Below the pieces are notes generated by a model that worked only from the letters and a program-made list of their open reading frames with translations, searched no databases and had not been told where the DNA came from. A program made the position numbers and the translations under genes. Source: an uncultured Clostridium sp. (GTDB lineage Bacteria; Bacillota; Clostridia; Lachnospirales; Lachnospiraceae). Taken from it: a stretch of 14,934 nt of DNA. The DNA lies in assembly GCA_900543885.1 (NCBI GenBank), contig UQTA01000079.1, positions 1 to 14,934 on the forward strand, in the 5' to 3' direction. Below, piece by piece: positions 7,005-14,828 of the stretch; the first letter of the stretch is position 1, and every line of letters begins with the position of its first letter.

Positions 7005-7794
7005 GAACAGAACAAAAGCTTTATTTTTTGATATTGACGGAACCCTCCTGTCTGAAAAGACGCGGAGGGTTCCTGACAGTGCGAAGGAAGCACTGCGGCA
7101 GGCAAGAGAAAAGGGACATATGGTACTGATCAATACAGGCCGTGTTTATCCACACCTGGGACAGATCCGCGCACAGGTGGATGCTGACGGTTTTCTTTGC
7201 GGCTGCGGTACCTATGTGAGAGTAAATGATGAGGTATTATATCATCATGTGATCCCTCATGAAAGAGGTCTGCAGATCAAACGAGATATTGATGATTGTG
7301 GATTAGACGGTGTGCTGGAAGGATTAGGCGGCTGCTATATGCACAAAGATCCATCCCGGCTGCCACAGGTAGAACGTGTGAAACAGTCAGTAAAGGAATC
7401 CGGTTGTCCTACACCGCGGTTCTGGGAAGAGGATGACTTTGATTTTGACAAATTTTACATCGGTTCCGATGAAAAAAGCCGCTGCAGAGAACTTTTTGGA
7501 AAAATGCCGGATATGGAGATCATTGACCGGGAAAAAGGTTTTTATGAGTGTATCCCAAGAGGCCATTCCAAGGCAACAGCCATTGACCTGATGTTAAAAC
7601 ATTACGGCATTGCAAAAGAAGATGCCTATGTATTTGGTGACAGCAGCAATGACCTTTCCATGTTCCAGTATGCACAAAACTGCATCGTCATGGGTGACCA
7701 CAGTGCTTTACTGGAACCATATGCGACATTTATTACAAAAACAGTAGAGGATGACGGAATCGCCTATGCTATGAAAAAGCTGGGAATCATATAA
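6997..7794 (+). CDS. Cof-type HAD superfamily hydrolase (HAD-IIB)
   Basis: This protein of about 265 residues has the HAD phosphatase signature. The nucleophile motif DIDGT lies at residues 12-16 (D12 and D14), with FF before it. The C-terminal motif GDSSNDLSMF begins at 214, with D215 and D219 as magnesium ligands. The large central cap is of the Cof / HAD-IIB kind, whose members dephosphorylate sugar phosphates, nucleotides or cofactors such as FMN and PLP; the substrate cannot be named here. The start codon lies inside the xpt stop region (ATGATGAATAA at 6994-7004). ATG 6994 and 6997 are equally possible, and no good Shine-Dalgarno site stands close to them, which points to coupled translation from xpt. 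Earlier in-frame starts would only lengthen the overlap. It is followed 3 bases later by the phosphoesterase gene. Confidence 0.88.
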   Translation: MNKNRTKALFFDIDGTLLSEKTRRVPDSAKEALRQAREKGHMVLINTGRVYPHLGQIRAQVDADGFLCGCGTYVRVNDEVLYHHVIPHERGLQIKRDIDDCGLDGVLEGLGGCYMHKDPSRLPQVERVKQSVKESGCPTPRFWEEDDFDFDKFYIGSDEKSRCRELFGKMPDMEIIDREKGFYECIPRGHSKATAIDLMLKHYGIAKEDAYVFGDSSNDLSMFQYAQNCIVMGDHSALLEPYATFITKTVEDDGIAYAMKKLGII

Positions 7795-7797
7795 ACT

Positions 7798-9474
7798 ATG
7801 AAACGAAAAACCTGGATCGTCAGTGCCCTGATGTATGCCCTTGTATTTCTGGTGTGCTTCGGGGTACTGCACGTTTTTAAGAAAATAACAAATGCCGGAG
7901 ACGGCGCAGAATATACAACAGAGGCTGCGGCTGACACAGACATTATAATAGACGGGTCTGGAGTGGACGCAGACCGCGGCAATGATCCTGAGAATGGAAA
8001 AAATGGCAGAAATGCAGAAGCAGGACTGTCAGAAGATACAGACGGGATGGAGACAGAAAATGATGGGGGAAAAGATGTCCATATCCGCCGTGAAACCGGC
8101 TATAAAGGCTGGAAAAAGACCATAGAACAGGTCTGGCCTGAGATTCCAAAAGAAGAGTCATATACACCTCCAAAGATCATCCAGGCAACGGATCTTCATT
8201 ATCAGAGTGCATCTTCTGAAGATGATGGGGCTGCATTTAACACGTTTGTAGAGCGCTGCGATGGAAAAGTGGTAAAATATCTTCCCCAGCTGTTAGATGC
8301 TTTTATAGATCAGGTGATCAAAGAAAAGCCGGCAGCGCTGGTACTCAGCGGTGATATTACTATGAACGGGGAAAAAATCAACCATGAGGAATTATCAGAA
8401 CGCCTCCATAAGGTTCAGGATGCGGGTATTCCGGTATTGGTCATTCCGGGAAATCATGATATCAACAATCCCAATGCTGCGGTGTATTTCGGAGATGAGA
8501 AAGAGTCCACAGACAGTGTTACTCCGGAAGAATTTTATGATCTTTACCATATGTATGGCTACGATCAGGCGATCAGCCGGGACAGCGTTTCTTTAAGCTA
8601 TGTTTACCAGCTGGATGAGAGAAACCGCCTTCTGATGCTGGATTCCTGCCAGTATGAGCCAAAGAACCTGGTAGAAGGCCGGATCAAGGAAGAAACACTT
8701 GCCTGGATGGAAGAACAGCTGCAAAAGGCAAAAGAAGATGGAATGCAGATACTTCCAATTGCTCATCATAACCTGCTGGCCCAGAGCCGTATGTATACCA
8801 CTCAGTGTGCTATGGAAAATAACGGGGAAGTCATTGATCTGCTCCAGAAATACAAGATCCCTCTGTTTTTAAGCGGACATCTTCATGTGCAGAGGATCCG
8901 CAAGCACAAGGCAGAACCGGGTGTTGCAGATGATGCATACGGTATCCAGGAGATCATTACCGATTCCATAAGCATTCCGCCCTGCCAATATGGTATTTTG
9001 CAGTGGAAAGAGGATGGCAGCATGGAGTATTCCACAGAGTCAGTTGATGTATCATCCTGGGCAAAACGTACCGGACAGGAAAATACAGACCTGCTGGATT
9101 TTGAAGGCTGGTCTGCAAACTACATCCAGAAGCTGATCGCAGACCAGATCGGCGGTGTGGTGAAAAATGTAGGAAGAGAAGTCAAAAGATCCATGGCGGT
9201 GACCTATGCAGATGTATATATTGATTACTACGCGGGCCGCAAGATAGATGCCAAAGGAGTGAGGACTTCGGAAGGATATACCTGGTGGGAGCGCAATCTT
9301 CCAGACAGCTACCTGCTAAAAGAATTAAATTCCATGATCAATGATGCTGACCGTGATAATAACTATCTGCTGCTTCCAGAGGATACGATCCTGGAAGAGC
9401 GGTATACCTGGAAAAAAGCTACGGCTTCAGAGGCAACTCCTTCACAGGCAGACAGAACCGGCAAAGCAGATTAA
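7798..9474 (+). CDS. Membrane-anchored calcineurin-like metallophosphoesterase
   Basis: This 558-residue protein has an N-terminal membrane anchor (about residues 5-27), an acidic Asp/Glu/Gly/Asn-rich linker (about 32-100) and an extracellular calcineurin-like phosphoesterase domain. The metal-binding motifs are complete: DLH (D132, H134), GD (D186), GNHD (N219, H220), AHH (H323/H324) and GHLH (H361, H363). After about 400 comes a C-terminal region with no motif I recognise. The family cleaves phosphomonoesters or phosphodiesters with two metal ions; the substrate is not evident. The ATG follows the HAD stop by 3 bases without a clear Shine-Dalgarno site, so expression is probably coupled within an xpt-HAD-phosphoesterase transcript. 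The 29 bases to the convergent downstream gene hold a repeated ATCAATCAG but no terminator hairpin. Confidence 0.88.
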   Translation: MKRKTWIVSALMYALVFLVCFGVLHVFKKITNAGDGAEYTTEAAADTDIIIDGSGVDADRGNDPENGKNGRNAEAGLSEDTDGMETENDGGKDVHIRRETGYKGWKKTIEQVWPEIPKEESYTPPKIIQATDLHYQSASSEDDGAAFNTFVERCDGKVVKYLPQLLDAFIDQVIKEKPAALVLSGDITMNGEKINHEELSERLHKVQDAGIPVLVIPGNHDINNPNAAVYFGDEKESTDSVTPEEFYDLYHMYGYDQAISRDSVSLSYVYQLDERNRLLMLDSCQYEPKNLVEGRIKEETLAWMEEQLQKAKEDGMQILPIAHHNLLAQSRMYTTQCAMENNGEVIDLLQKYKIPLFLSGHLHVQRIRKHKAEPGVADDAYGIQEIITDSISIPPCQYGILQWKEDGSMEYSTESVDVSSWAKRTGQENTDLLDFEGWSANYIQKLIADQIGGVVKNVGREVKRSMAVTYADVYIDYYAGRKIDAKGVRTSEGYTWWERNLPDSYLLKELNSMINDADRDNNYLLLPEDTILEERYTWKKATASEATPSQADRTGKAD

Positions 9475-9503
9475 TCAATCAGATCATAAGTCAGATCAAT
9501 CAG

Positions 9504-10580
9504 TCATTCTCCATCTGTATCAGAATAAAAATCAGCAAGCATAAGATCAACCATACGTCCATAGCTTAAGACACCATCTGTCTGGCTGTGGGCTTTTAAA
9601 TATGTATCATTTACTTTTGTGGAAACCTCTGCAGTTTTTCCTTCAAAACGGTTCCAGAAAACATTATTTTCTTCCAGGTCATTTCTGGCCTTTTCATCTA
9701 ATTTCTTATAAAGTTCAATAAAACGGTCATAGTCTGCTTTCGCCAGAGCATTTCCTGCATATACCCAGCCGGTGAGGTAGCCGCTGTAGCGAAAAGCCTT
9801 ATTTTCTGAGCCGATGCAGGCCAGATATCCAATAAAATTCGCCTCATCTTCCCGCATATATCCCTTTAAATGAGACAACTCATGACAGATGGTGTGGGGA
9901 ATGTTGTAGGCGGGTATTTCGCTGTTATAGTTGGCTTCTACTGTAAAAGGGGAGTAGACGCCGGTAAGCTGCTGGACAGACAAAAGTCTCGGATTGATCA
10001 GAGGTTTCGGATACGGATACCAGCCGTAAAACTGAGGATAGGAGGCTGACAGCCCTTCCATGGCTTTCTGCCCTTCTTTTCCCATTTCCCGCAGATAAGA
10101 AAAGTTCCTGAAATAAGAGAAATTTCCTGCATCTGCCAGGTCCTGTTCTGTTTCTGCAGGTACATTTTCATTTACCTTATCCACCAGATCACTGCAAAGA
10201 GCATAAAGTTCGTCAGCAGAATGGGAGCGGATTACAAAGCCTGCTTCATAGGAAAAAGAATTTCTGTAGTAATTAATGCCGCAATTGACAGTAAACAAGA
10301 AAAATAAAAGAGTGGCTATGAAAAACGTTCCATTCAGCAGACAGAGTGGCTTTTTAAACCACCGGATCACTGAGAAAACACAAAAAACCAGAAGCAGATA
10401 CAGCCCTATTTCTGATACAGAAAAAGGAAAAATTCCGAAAATACGTGCAAACAGCCCCTTTAAAACCGGGTAGACTGTTACAGAATAAGCCTGTGCAAAC
10501 CCAGGAATCTTTCTGGCACAGAGGCTTAACAAAACAGAGAGGATGCTCATGATAACACTGGCAGTAAATATTTTTTTCAA
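9504..10580 (-). CDS. DUF3810-like membrane protein with zinc-peptidase-like HELSH motif
   Basis: This 358-residue protein has three predicted membrane helices in the first third (about residues 4-21, 55-73 and 81-99). A large, probably extracellular domain follows, containing ICHELSHLKGYMREDEANF. H233, E234 and H237 form an HExxH-like site, and E246 of the EDEANF segment is a candidate third ligand. This matches my recollection of DUF3810; a zinc peptidase role is inferred from the motif and is not established. Start choice: AAAGGAGGT (minus strand, 10596-10588) lies only 2 bases before GTG 10584-10586 but 8 bases before TTG 10578-10580, so TTG is preferred; GTG would add two residues. The gene converges on the phosphoesterase and diverges from the DUF6483-like gene. 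Confidence 0.8.
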   Translation of the reverse strand: MKKIFTASVIMSILSVLLSLCARKIPGFAQAYSVTVYPVLKGLFARIFGIFPFSVSEIGLYLLLVFCVFSVIRWFKKPLCLLNGTFFIATLLFFLFTVNCGINYYRNSFSYEAGFVIRSHSADELYALCSDLVDKVNENVPAETEQDLADAGNFSYFRNFSYLREMGKEGQKAMEGLSASYPQFYGWYPYPKPLINPRLLSVQQLTGVYSPFTVEANYNSEIPAYNIPHTICHELSHLKGYMREDEANFIGYLACIGSENKAFRYSGYLTGWVYAGNALAKADYDRFIELYKKLDEKARNDLEENNVFWNRFEGKTAEVSTKVNDTYLKAHSQTDGVLSYGRMVDLMLADFYSDTDGE

Positions 10581-10619
10581 GTCCACGACCTCCTTTAACG
10601 GCTGTGATAGATCCCCTCT

Positions 10620-10625
10620 ATTATA
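10620..10625 (-). promoter_or_regulatory. -10 box of the DUF3810-like gene
   Basis: A perfect TATAAT reads on the minus strand about 24 bases upstream of that gene's ribosome binding site. The position 17 bases further upstream (10643-10648) reads TTTTCA, a poor -35 box. It would abut or overlap the -35 box of the divergent plus-strand promoter. Confidence 0.5.
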
Positions 10626-10637
10626 AACGCAATTGCC

Positions 10638-10666
10638 TTGACTGAAAAGTCACTATCATCTATACT
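10638..10666 (+). promoter_or_regulatory. Sigma-A-type promoter of the DUF6483-like gene
   Basis: TTGACT (10638-10643) and TATACT (10661-10666) are separated by exactly 17 bases, each one mismatch from consensus. The expected transcription start is near 10673, giving a leader of about 41 bases. The promoter lies back to back with the minus-strand -10 box at 10620-10625. Confidence 0.75.
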
Positions 10667-10713
10667 GTAATGAGCTTTGATATATTAGTTACAGTATAAA
10701 AAGGGGTAAAAAT

Positions 10714-11109
10714 ATGGGATATCAGGACGATTATGTAATGCGGACCATCAGTGATTTAGTCCGCGCCATTGCCAGACTGGCACTTGGAAAAAATGAGATC
10801 GATTATGCTCTTCCTGACACGGAGGACAAATACAGTGATACCGACTGCATTTACCGGAAACTGCGTGATCTGGTAGATGCAGGAGAGATCAATGAAGCGG
10901 AGAACCAGCTTTATGAAAATCTGGATGAAAACGACACAGAACATCTGGAAATGGCGCTGACCTTCTATATGTATTTAAATCAGTTAGATGATGATACACT
11001 CTTTATGGCCAATTATTCCAGAGAAGAGATCGTAGAAGGGATCAACAGTGTCAGCGCAAGCTTTGGTATTACCGGATTTGAAAATTTTGTGGATACGACC
11101 ATGGTATAG
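10714..11109 (+). CDS. DUF6483-like protein
   Basis: This is a 131-residue soluble acidic protein of unknown function. It opens MGYQDDYVMRTISDLVRAIA and contains a central helical stretch (AGEINEAENQLYENLDENDTEHLEMALTFYMYLNQLDDDTLFMANYSREEI) resembling a helical-repeat fold. I recognise the pattern as the DUF6483 family common in Lachnospiraceae, from memory only. No catalytic motif, signal peptide or membrane segment is visible. AGGGG at 10702-10706 stands 7 bases before the ATG, and a good promoter lies upstream. It is separated from the helicase by 208 bases occupied by the three-way-junction repeat, so the two may or may not share a transcript. Confidence 0.75.
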   Translation: MGYQDDYVMRTISDLVRAIARLALGKNEIDYALPDTEDKYSDTDCIYRKLRDLVDAGEINEAENQLYENLDENDTEHLEMALTFYMYLNQLDDDTLFMANYSREEIVEGINSVSASFGITGFENFVDTTMV

Positions 11110-11142
11110 ATCAGGCAGCAGAAGATAATATATGAAATTACG

Positions 11143-11290
11143 TTACCGTTCAGCCTTGCATCTTCTTGCCCGCTTACAGCGGACAAGAAGCTTTGGGGTC
11201 TGCCTTATGAAGATTTAGCGCCAAAAGCACTTATGAAAACAAGTTTTCAATGTACTTTTGACTCTAAATCTTCGCAAGGCTGAACTGTAA
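11143..11290. repeat. Three-way-junction intergenic repeat, complete copy
   Basis: The ends are a 17-base inverted repeat with one mismatch (11143-11159, TTACCGTTCAGCCTTGC, with 11274-11290). Two hairpins lie inside. The first is 11162-11173 with 11179-11190 (loop TTACA, one mismatch). The second is longer, 11209-11273: GAAGATTTAG pairs with CTAAATCTTC, continuing with mismatches to an inner TGAAAAC-AA-GTTTTCA tip. An unpaired 18-base linker (11191-11208) joins them, so the whole folds as a three-way junction. About 93% of the aligned bases match the copy at 14829. No U-run follows. It ends about 15-17 bases before the helicase ribosome binding site. It may be a MITE-like element or a structured RNA; the family is not recognised. 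Confidence 0.8.
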
Positions 11291-11317
11291 TGGAATCTCT
11301 GATGAAAGAGGATATCC

Positions 11318-13285
11318 ATGGAAATAAAAGAAGAATGTCTGGCTTATCTGGGACAGTATTATAAAGAGCTGTTTTTCGGAACAGCCAATAAACGGTACCG
11401 TTCCATGACAGGTGCAGATTTAAAACACCGCTTAAATCGTTTAAGCCAGGAAACCTTAAATGGGGTGGAAAAGCCAAATGAATTAAACGATATCCATGCC
11501 ATGTTTGCAAAAGTATGTGCCTATCTTATGCACAAGGAAGAACGTTTAAAGCCAGGCGCAGCTCTGGATCAGTTAAAAGAAAACTGGGAAAAAATGGAAA
11601 ACTTCTCCATGATGCTGGCAGCAAAGGATATGGAATATCTGCCGGAGCTGACGGAAGAAGAGCTGGAGCATGTATTAAAAATGCAGGGTATCCGCCGCTA
11701 CCTTCTCACCAATTCATTAGAACGGGCCTATCAGTTGTTCTATCTCCCAAAAACTATAAAAAAGGGAATAAGAGAGTCTGTAAAACGCCGCCCGGAGGCC
11801 GAATATCCGGATACCAGAACCATGAAGCGCCGTTTTATCCTTCATATCGGCCCGACCAACAGCGGAAAGACTCATGATGCCTTAGAACGGTTAAAAACAG
11901 CTTCCCACGGTGCTTACTTTGGACCATTAAGGCTTCTGGCTCTGGAAGTATATGACCGGCTAAATGGCGAAAATGTACCCTGTTCCATGATAACCGGGGA
12001 AGAAACACTGGAAATAGCAGGCGCCTGCTGTCAGGCGTGTACAGTGGAAATGTTAAATGAACACGAATATTTTGACGTAGCCGTAGTAGATGAGTGCCAG
12101 ATGGTGGCAGACCCATACAGAGGCCACAACTGGACCAGAGCGATTTTAGGGCTTCGGGCAGATGAAATCCACCTGTGTATGGCTCCGGAAGCGGAAGATA
12201 TTATTGTTCAGATGATCAAACGATGCGGAGATTCTTATAAGATCGTCCGTCATAAGCGAAATACCCGGCTGACTTTGGAAGAAAAGCCCTATTCACTAAA
12301 AAAAGATTTAAAAAAGGGCGATGCCCTTATTGTATTTTCAAAAAAGTCTGTACTGGCTTTGGCGGCCCACCTGGAGAACCAGGGGATCCGATGCAGCGTT
12401 ATTTACGGAAGTCTGCCCCCTGCTACCAGAAGAGAGCAGGTGCGCCGGTTCCTTGAAAAAGAAACAGAAGTAGTAGTCAGTACTGATGCCATTGGGATGG
12501 GATTGAACCTGCCTATCCGGCGTATTGTTTTCATTGAAACCAGAAAGTTTGACGGCGTAAGCCGCAGAAGTCTTCTGCCGGAGGAGATCAAACAGATCGC
12601 AGGCCGTGCAGGGCGTTTCGGACTTTATGACGAAGGTTTTGTGGCTGTTTTAGACGATCTGGAATTAATAAAAGACGGACTTGAGCGCCGGCCGATCCCT
12701 ATTATGAAAGCATATATCGGTTTTCCGGAACAGCTGTTAAAGCTGCCTGCGGAGATCGATACACTTGTAAAAATATGGGCCAGTATGGAAACACCGTCTA
12801 TTTATGAAAAAATGGAAGTAGATGAGCTGTTAGCTTTGTATGTAAGTTTTGAACATGTGCAGCGGGATCATATGGAGGAATTTTCCAAAGAAGAGATTTA
12901 TAAGCTGATCACCTGTTCTGTGGACATTGATAATAAACTGGTCATGGATCTGTGGAAGGATTACTGCAGAGATTACCGGGATGTAGAAGAACTGCAGTTT
13001 CCATACAGTCCCGGACCGGATCTGTATGATCTGGAAAGCTATTATAAAATGCTGGATCTCTATTTTCAGTTTTCCAGAAAAGTGGGACTGCCTGTTCAGG
13101 AAGAAAACCTGGTGGAAGAGCGCAGGAACACTGAAGAAGAGATCAGCCGCATTTTAAAGACAGAATGTGCCAGCTATACACGAAAATGCACCATCTGCGG
13201 AAGAGAGCTTTCCTGGGATTATCCATTCTCCATCTGCGAGCGTTGTTTTGAACGTGGAAAGAGAGTGCATCCAAGGAGAAGATAA
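11318..13285 (+). CDS. SUV3-like superfamily 2 RNA helicase with C-terminal zinc ribbon
   Basis: This 655-residue ATP-dependent helicase resembles the SUV3 family, best known for mitochondrial RNA turnover. The N-terminal helical region (about 1-165) precedes Walker A GPTNSGKT (178-185). Next come the SUV3-typical FGPLRLLALEVYDRL, TGEE and the Walker B variant DECQ (258-261). The second RecA-like domain has IVFSKKSVLALA, STDAIGMGLNLP and motif VI QIAGRAGR (426-433). The C-terminus ends in a candidate zinc ribbon: C624-x2-C627 and C640-x2-C643. It likely unwinds RNA, perhaps in decay or ribosome-related processing; that is inference from the family. AGAGGA at 11307-11312 precedes the ATG by 5 bases. 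The uracil permease follows after 18 bases and is probably co-transcribed. Confidence 0.9.
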   Translation: MEIKEECLAYLGQYYKELFFGTANKRYRSMTGADLKHRLNRLSQETLNGVEKPNELNDIHAMFAKVCAYLMHKEERLKPGAALDQLKENWEKMENFSMMLAAKDMEYLPELTEEELEHVLKMQGIRRYLLTNSLERAYQLFYLPKTIKKGIRESVKRRPEAEYPDTRTMKRRFILHIGPTNSGKTHDALERLKTASHGAYFGPLRLLALEVYDRLNGENVPCSMITGEETLEIAGACCQACTVEMLNEHEYFDVAVVDECQMVADPYRGHNWTRAILGLRADEIHLCMAPEAEDIIVQMIKRCGDSYKIVRHKRNTRLTLEEKPYSLKKDLKKGDALIVFSKKSVLALAAHLENQGIRCSVIYGSLPPATRREQVRRFLEKETEVVVSTDAIGMGLNLPIRRIVFIETRKFDGVSRRSLLPEEIKQIAGRAGRFGLYDEGFVAVLDDLELIKDGLERRPIPIMKAYIGFPEQLLKLPAEIDTLVKIWASMETPSIYEKMEVDELLALYVSFEHVQRDHMEEFSKEEIYKLITCSVDIDNKLVMDLWKDYCRDYRDVEELQFPYSPGPDLYDLESYYKMLDLYFQFSRKVGLPVQEENLVEERRNTEEEISRILKTECASYTRKCTICGRELSWDYPFSICERCFERGKRVHPRRR

Positions 13286-13303
13286 CAATTAAAGGAGAAA
13301 ATC

Positions 13304-14560
13304 ATGGAAAAGAGAATTATTCAGGTTGAAGAAAAAGTCCCCTTAAAATTGCTGATACCCTTAAGTATCCAGCATATGTTTGCTATGTTTGGTGCATCCG
13401 TTCTGGTGCCTTTCCTTTTTGGGATCAGCCCGGCTATCGTACTGTTTATGAATGGTATCGGAACCCTTTTATTTATCGCTATTACAAAGGGAAAAGCACC
13501 GGCTTATTTAGGATCCAGCTTTGCTTTTTTGGCACCGGCATCTATCGTTATCCAGAATTTTGGATATGAATACGCATTGGGCGGTTTCGTGGCAGTTGGT
13601 TTCTGTGGCTGTATTTTAGCTTTGATCATCTATAAATTTGGTACTGACTGGATCAATATTGTGCTTCCTCCTGCAGCCATGGGACCGGTAGTTGCTCTGA
13701 TCGGTCTGGAACTGTCTGCTAATGCAGCTTCCAACGCAGGCCTGCTGGATGAAACCATTGATCCAAGAAAGATCATTGTATTCTTAGTAACCTTAGGCGT
13801 AGCCGTATTCGGTTCTATCCTGTTTCGTAAATTCCTGGCAGTTATCCCGATCCTGATCGCAGTTCTGGCCGGTTATGCAGCGGCTGTCATCTGCGGAATC
13901 GTAGATTTTGAGGAAGTAGCGGCGGCTAAGATCATTGCTATGCCTCATTTTTCCACTCCCAAATTTGATCCCCAGGCGATCATGATCATTCTTCCTGTTA
14001 TTCTGGTTATTATTTCTGAGCATATTGGACATCAGGTAGTTACCAGTAAGATCGTAGGAAGAGATCTGTTAAAAGATCCGGGACTTCATCGTTCCCTGTT
14101 TGCAGATAACTTCTCTACCATGCTTTCCGGTATGATCGGCTCTGTACCGACTACTACTTATGGCGAGAATATTGGAGTTATGGCGGTAACAGGTGTATAC
14201 AGTGTTCGCGTGATCGCAGGTGCGGCTATTTTGTCTATTGTATGCTCCTTCGTAGGAAAGCTGTCTGCCCTTATCAGCACGATTCCAGGTCCGGTTATCG
14301 GTGGTATTTCTTTCTTGCTCTATGGTATGATCGGAACTTCCGGTCTGCGCATCCTGGTAGATTCTAAAGTAGATTACTCCAAGAACCGTAATCAGATGCT
14401 TACCAGCGTGATCTTTGTAACGGGCCTTTCCGGCGCAGCTCTTCGTGTTGGAAATATTGAGCTTACGGGAATGGTACTTGCCTGTGTAGTAGGAATGGCA
14501 ATGAGTTTGGTATTCTATGTATTAGACAGACTGAAGCTGACAAACGATCAGGCTGAATAA
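13304..14560 (+). CDS. uraA: Uracil permease (NCS2 family)
   Basis: This 418-residue inner-membrane uracil:proton symporter is very similar in motif order to E. coli UraA. Visible are QHMFAMFGASVLVPFL at the first helix, YLGSSFAF with F73, SEHIGHQVVTSKIVGRDLL with E239, and PTTTYGENIGVMAVT with G288 and E289. E239 and E289 correspond to the glutamates that bind uracil in UraA. The hydrophobic profile fits 14 membrane segments, and the length is normal. It probably feeds imported uracil to a phosphoribosyltransferase encoded elsewhere. AAAGGAGA precedes the ATG, and the helicase stop is 18 bases upstream. No PyrR-type leader or U-rich attenuator fits in that gap, so any uracil control would have to act before the helicase gene. 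The fold-back repeat begins 17 bases after its stop. Confidence 0.94.
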   Translation: MEKRIIQVEEKVPLKLLIPLSIQHMFAMFGASVLVPFLFGISPAIVLFMNGIGTLLFIAITKGKAPAYLGSSFAFLAPASIVIQNFGYEYALGGFVAVGFCGCILALIIYKFGTDWINIVLPPAAMGPVVALIGLELSANAASNAGLLDETIDPRKIIVFLVTLGVAVFGSILFRKFLAVIPILIAVLAGYAAAVICGIVDFEEVAAAKIIAMPHFSTPKFDPQAIMIILPVILVIISEHIGHQVVTSKIVGRDLLKDPGLHRSLFADNFSTMLSGMIGSVPTTTYGENIGVMAVTGVYSVRVIAGAAILSIVCSFVGKLSALISTIPGPVIGGISFLLYGMIGTSGLRILVDSKVDYSKNRNQMLTSVIFVTGLSGAALRVGNIELTGMVLACVVGMAMSLVFYVLDRLKLTNDQAE

Positions 14561-14577
14561 AATTGCGATTTAATTGC

Positions 14578-14786
14578 GAAAGGTCCGAAAGCCACCGGCG
14601 CGCATTACAGATGCGCATTTGGGAGAAAATCCTTTGTTCGTGGGCTTGCGCCGCCTAGTGTCAGAACTGCGAACCCAACTCACACGCTTCGCGTGTTCGG
14701 GCACGGTTCTCCGTTCTGCCGCTATGCTCGCCCACTCACGGATTTTCAAACAAATGCTTATTCTGTAATGCGCGCCGGTGGCTTTC
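14578..14786 (+). repeat. Fold-back repeat, right copy (complete)
   Basis: The first 145 bases are the inverted counterpart of window positions 1-145 (one mismatch). The element is nearly self-complementary. Its terminal arms at 14587-14609 and 14764-14786 are perfect 23-base inverted repeats (GAAAGCCACCGGCGCGC inward). Pairing resumes imperfectly inside: GAAAATCC at 14625-14632 with GGATTTTC further right, GTGGGC with GCCCAC, and CAGAAC with GTTCTG. The tip is ACACGC-TTC-GCGTGT near 14681-14695. It is GC-rich and non-coding, and no clear target-site duplication flanks it. It may also stop transcription from uraA. MITE-like origin is inferred. Confidence 0.85.
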
Positions 14787-14828
14787 TACGCTATCACCTA
14801 TTTACAAATTAAAAACGGTGGATATTAG

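Noticed and set aside
9475..9503. Bidirectional terminator between the convergent phosphoesterase and DUF3810-like genes
   Set aside because: The 29 bases contain a 9-base direct repeat but no inverted repeat or T-run.
10683..10694. ATATTAGTTACAGT shared between the DUF6483-like promoter region and the start of the 14829 repeat
   Set aside because: It is only a 14-base match without the rest of the element or its complementary arm; chance or a very old relic cannot be told apart.
14574..14768. A 64-codon open frame across the right fold-back repeat
   Set aside because: It lies entirely inside the palindromic, GC-rich repeat, has no ribosome binding site and shows no protein-like pattern; it follows from the repeat's base composition.
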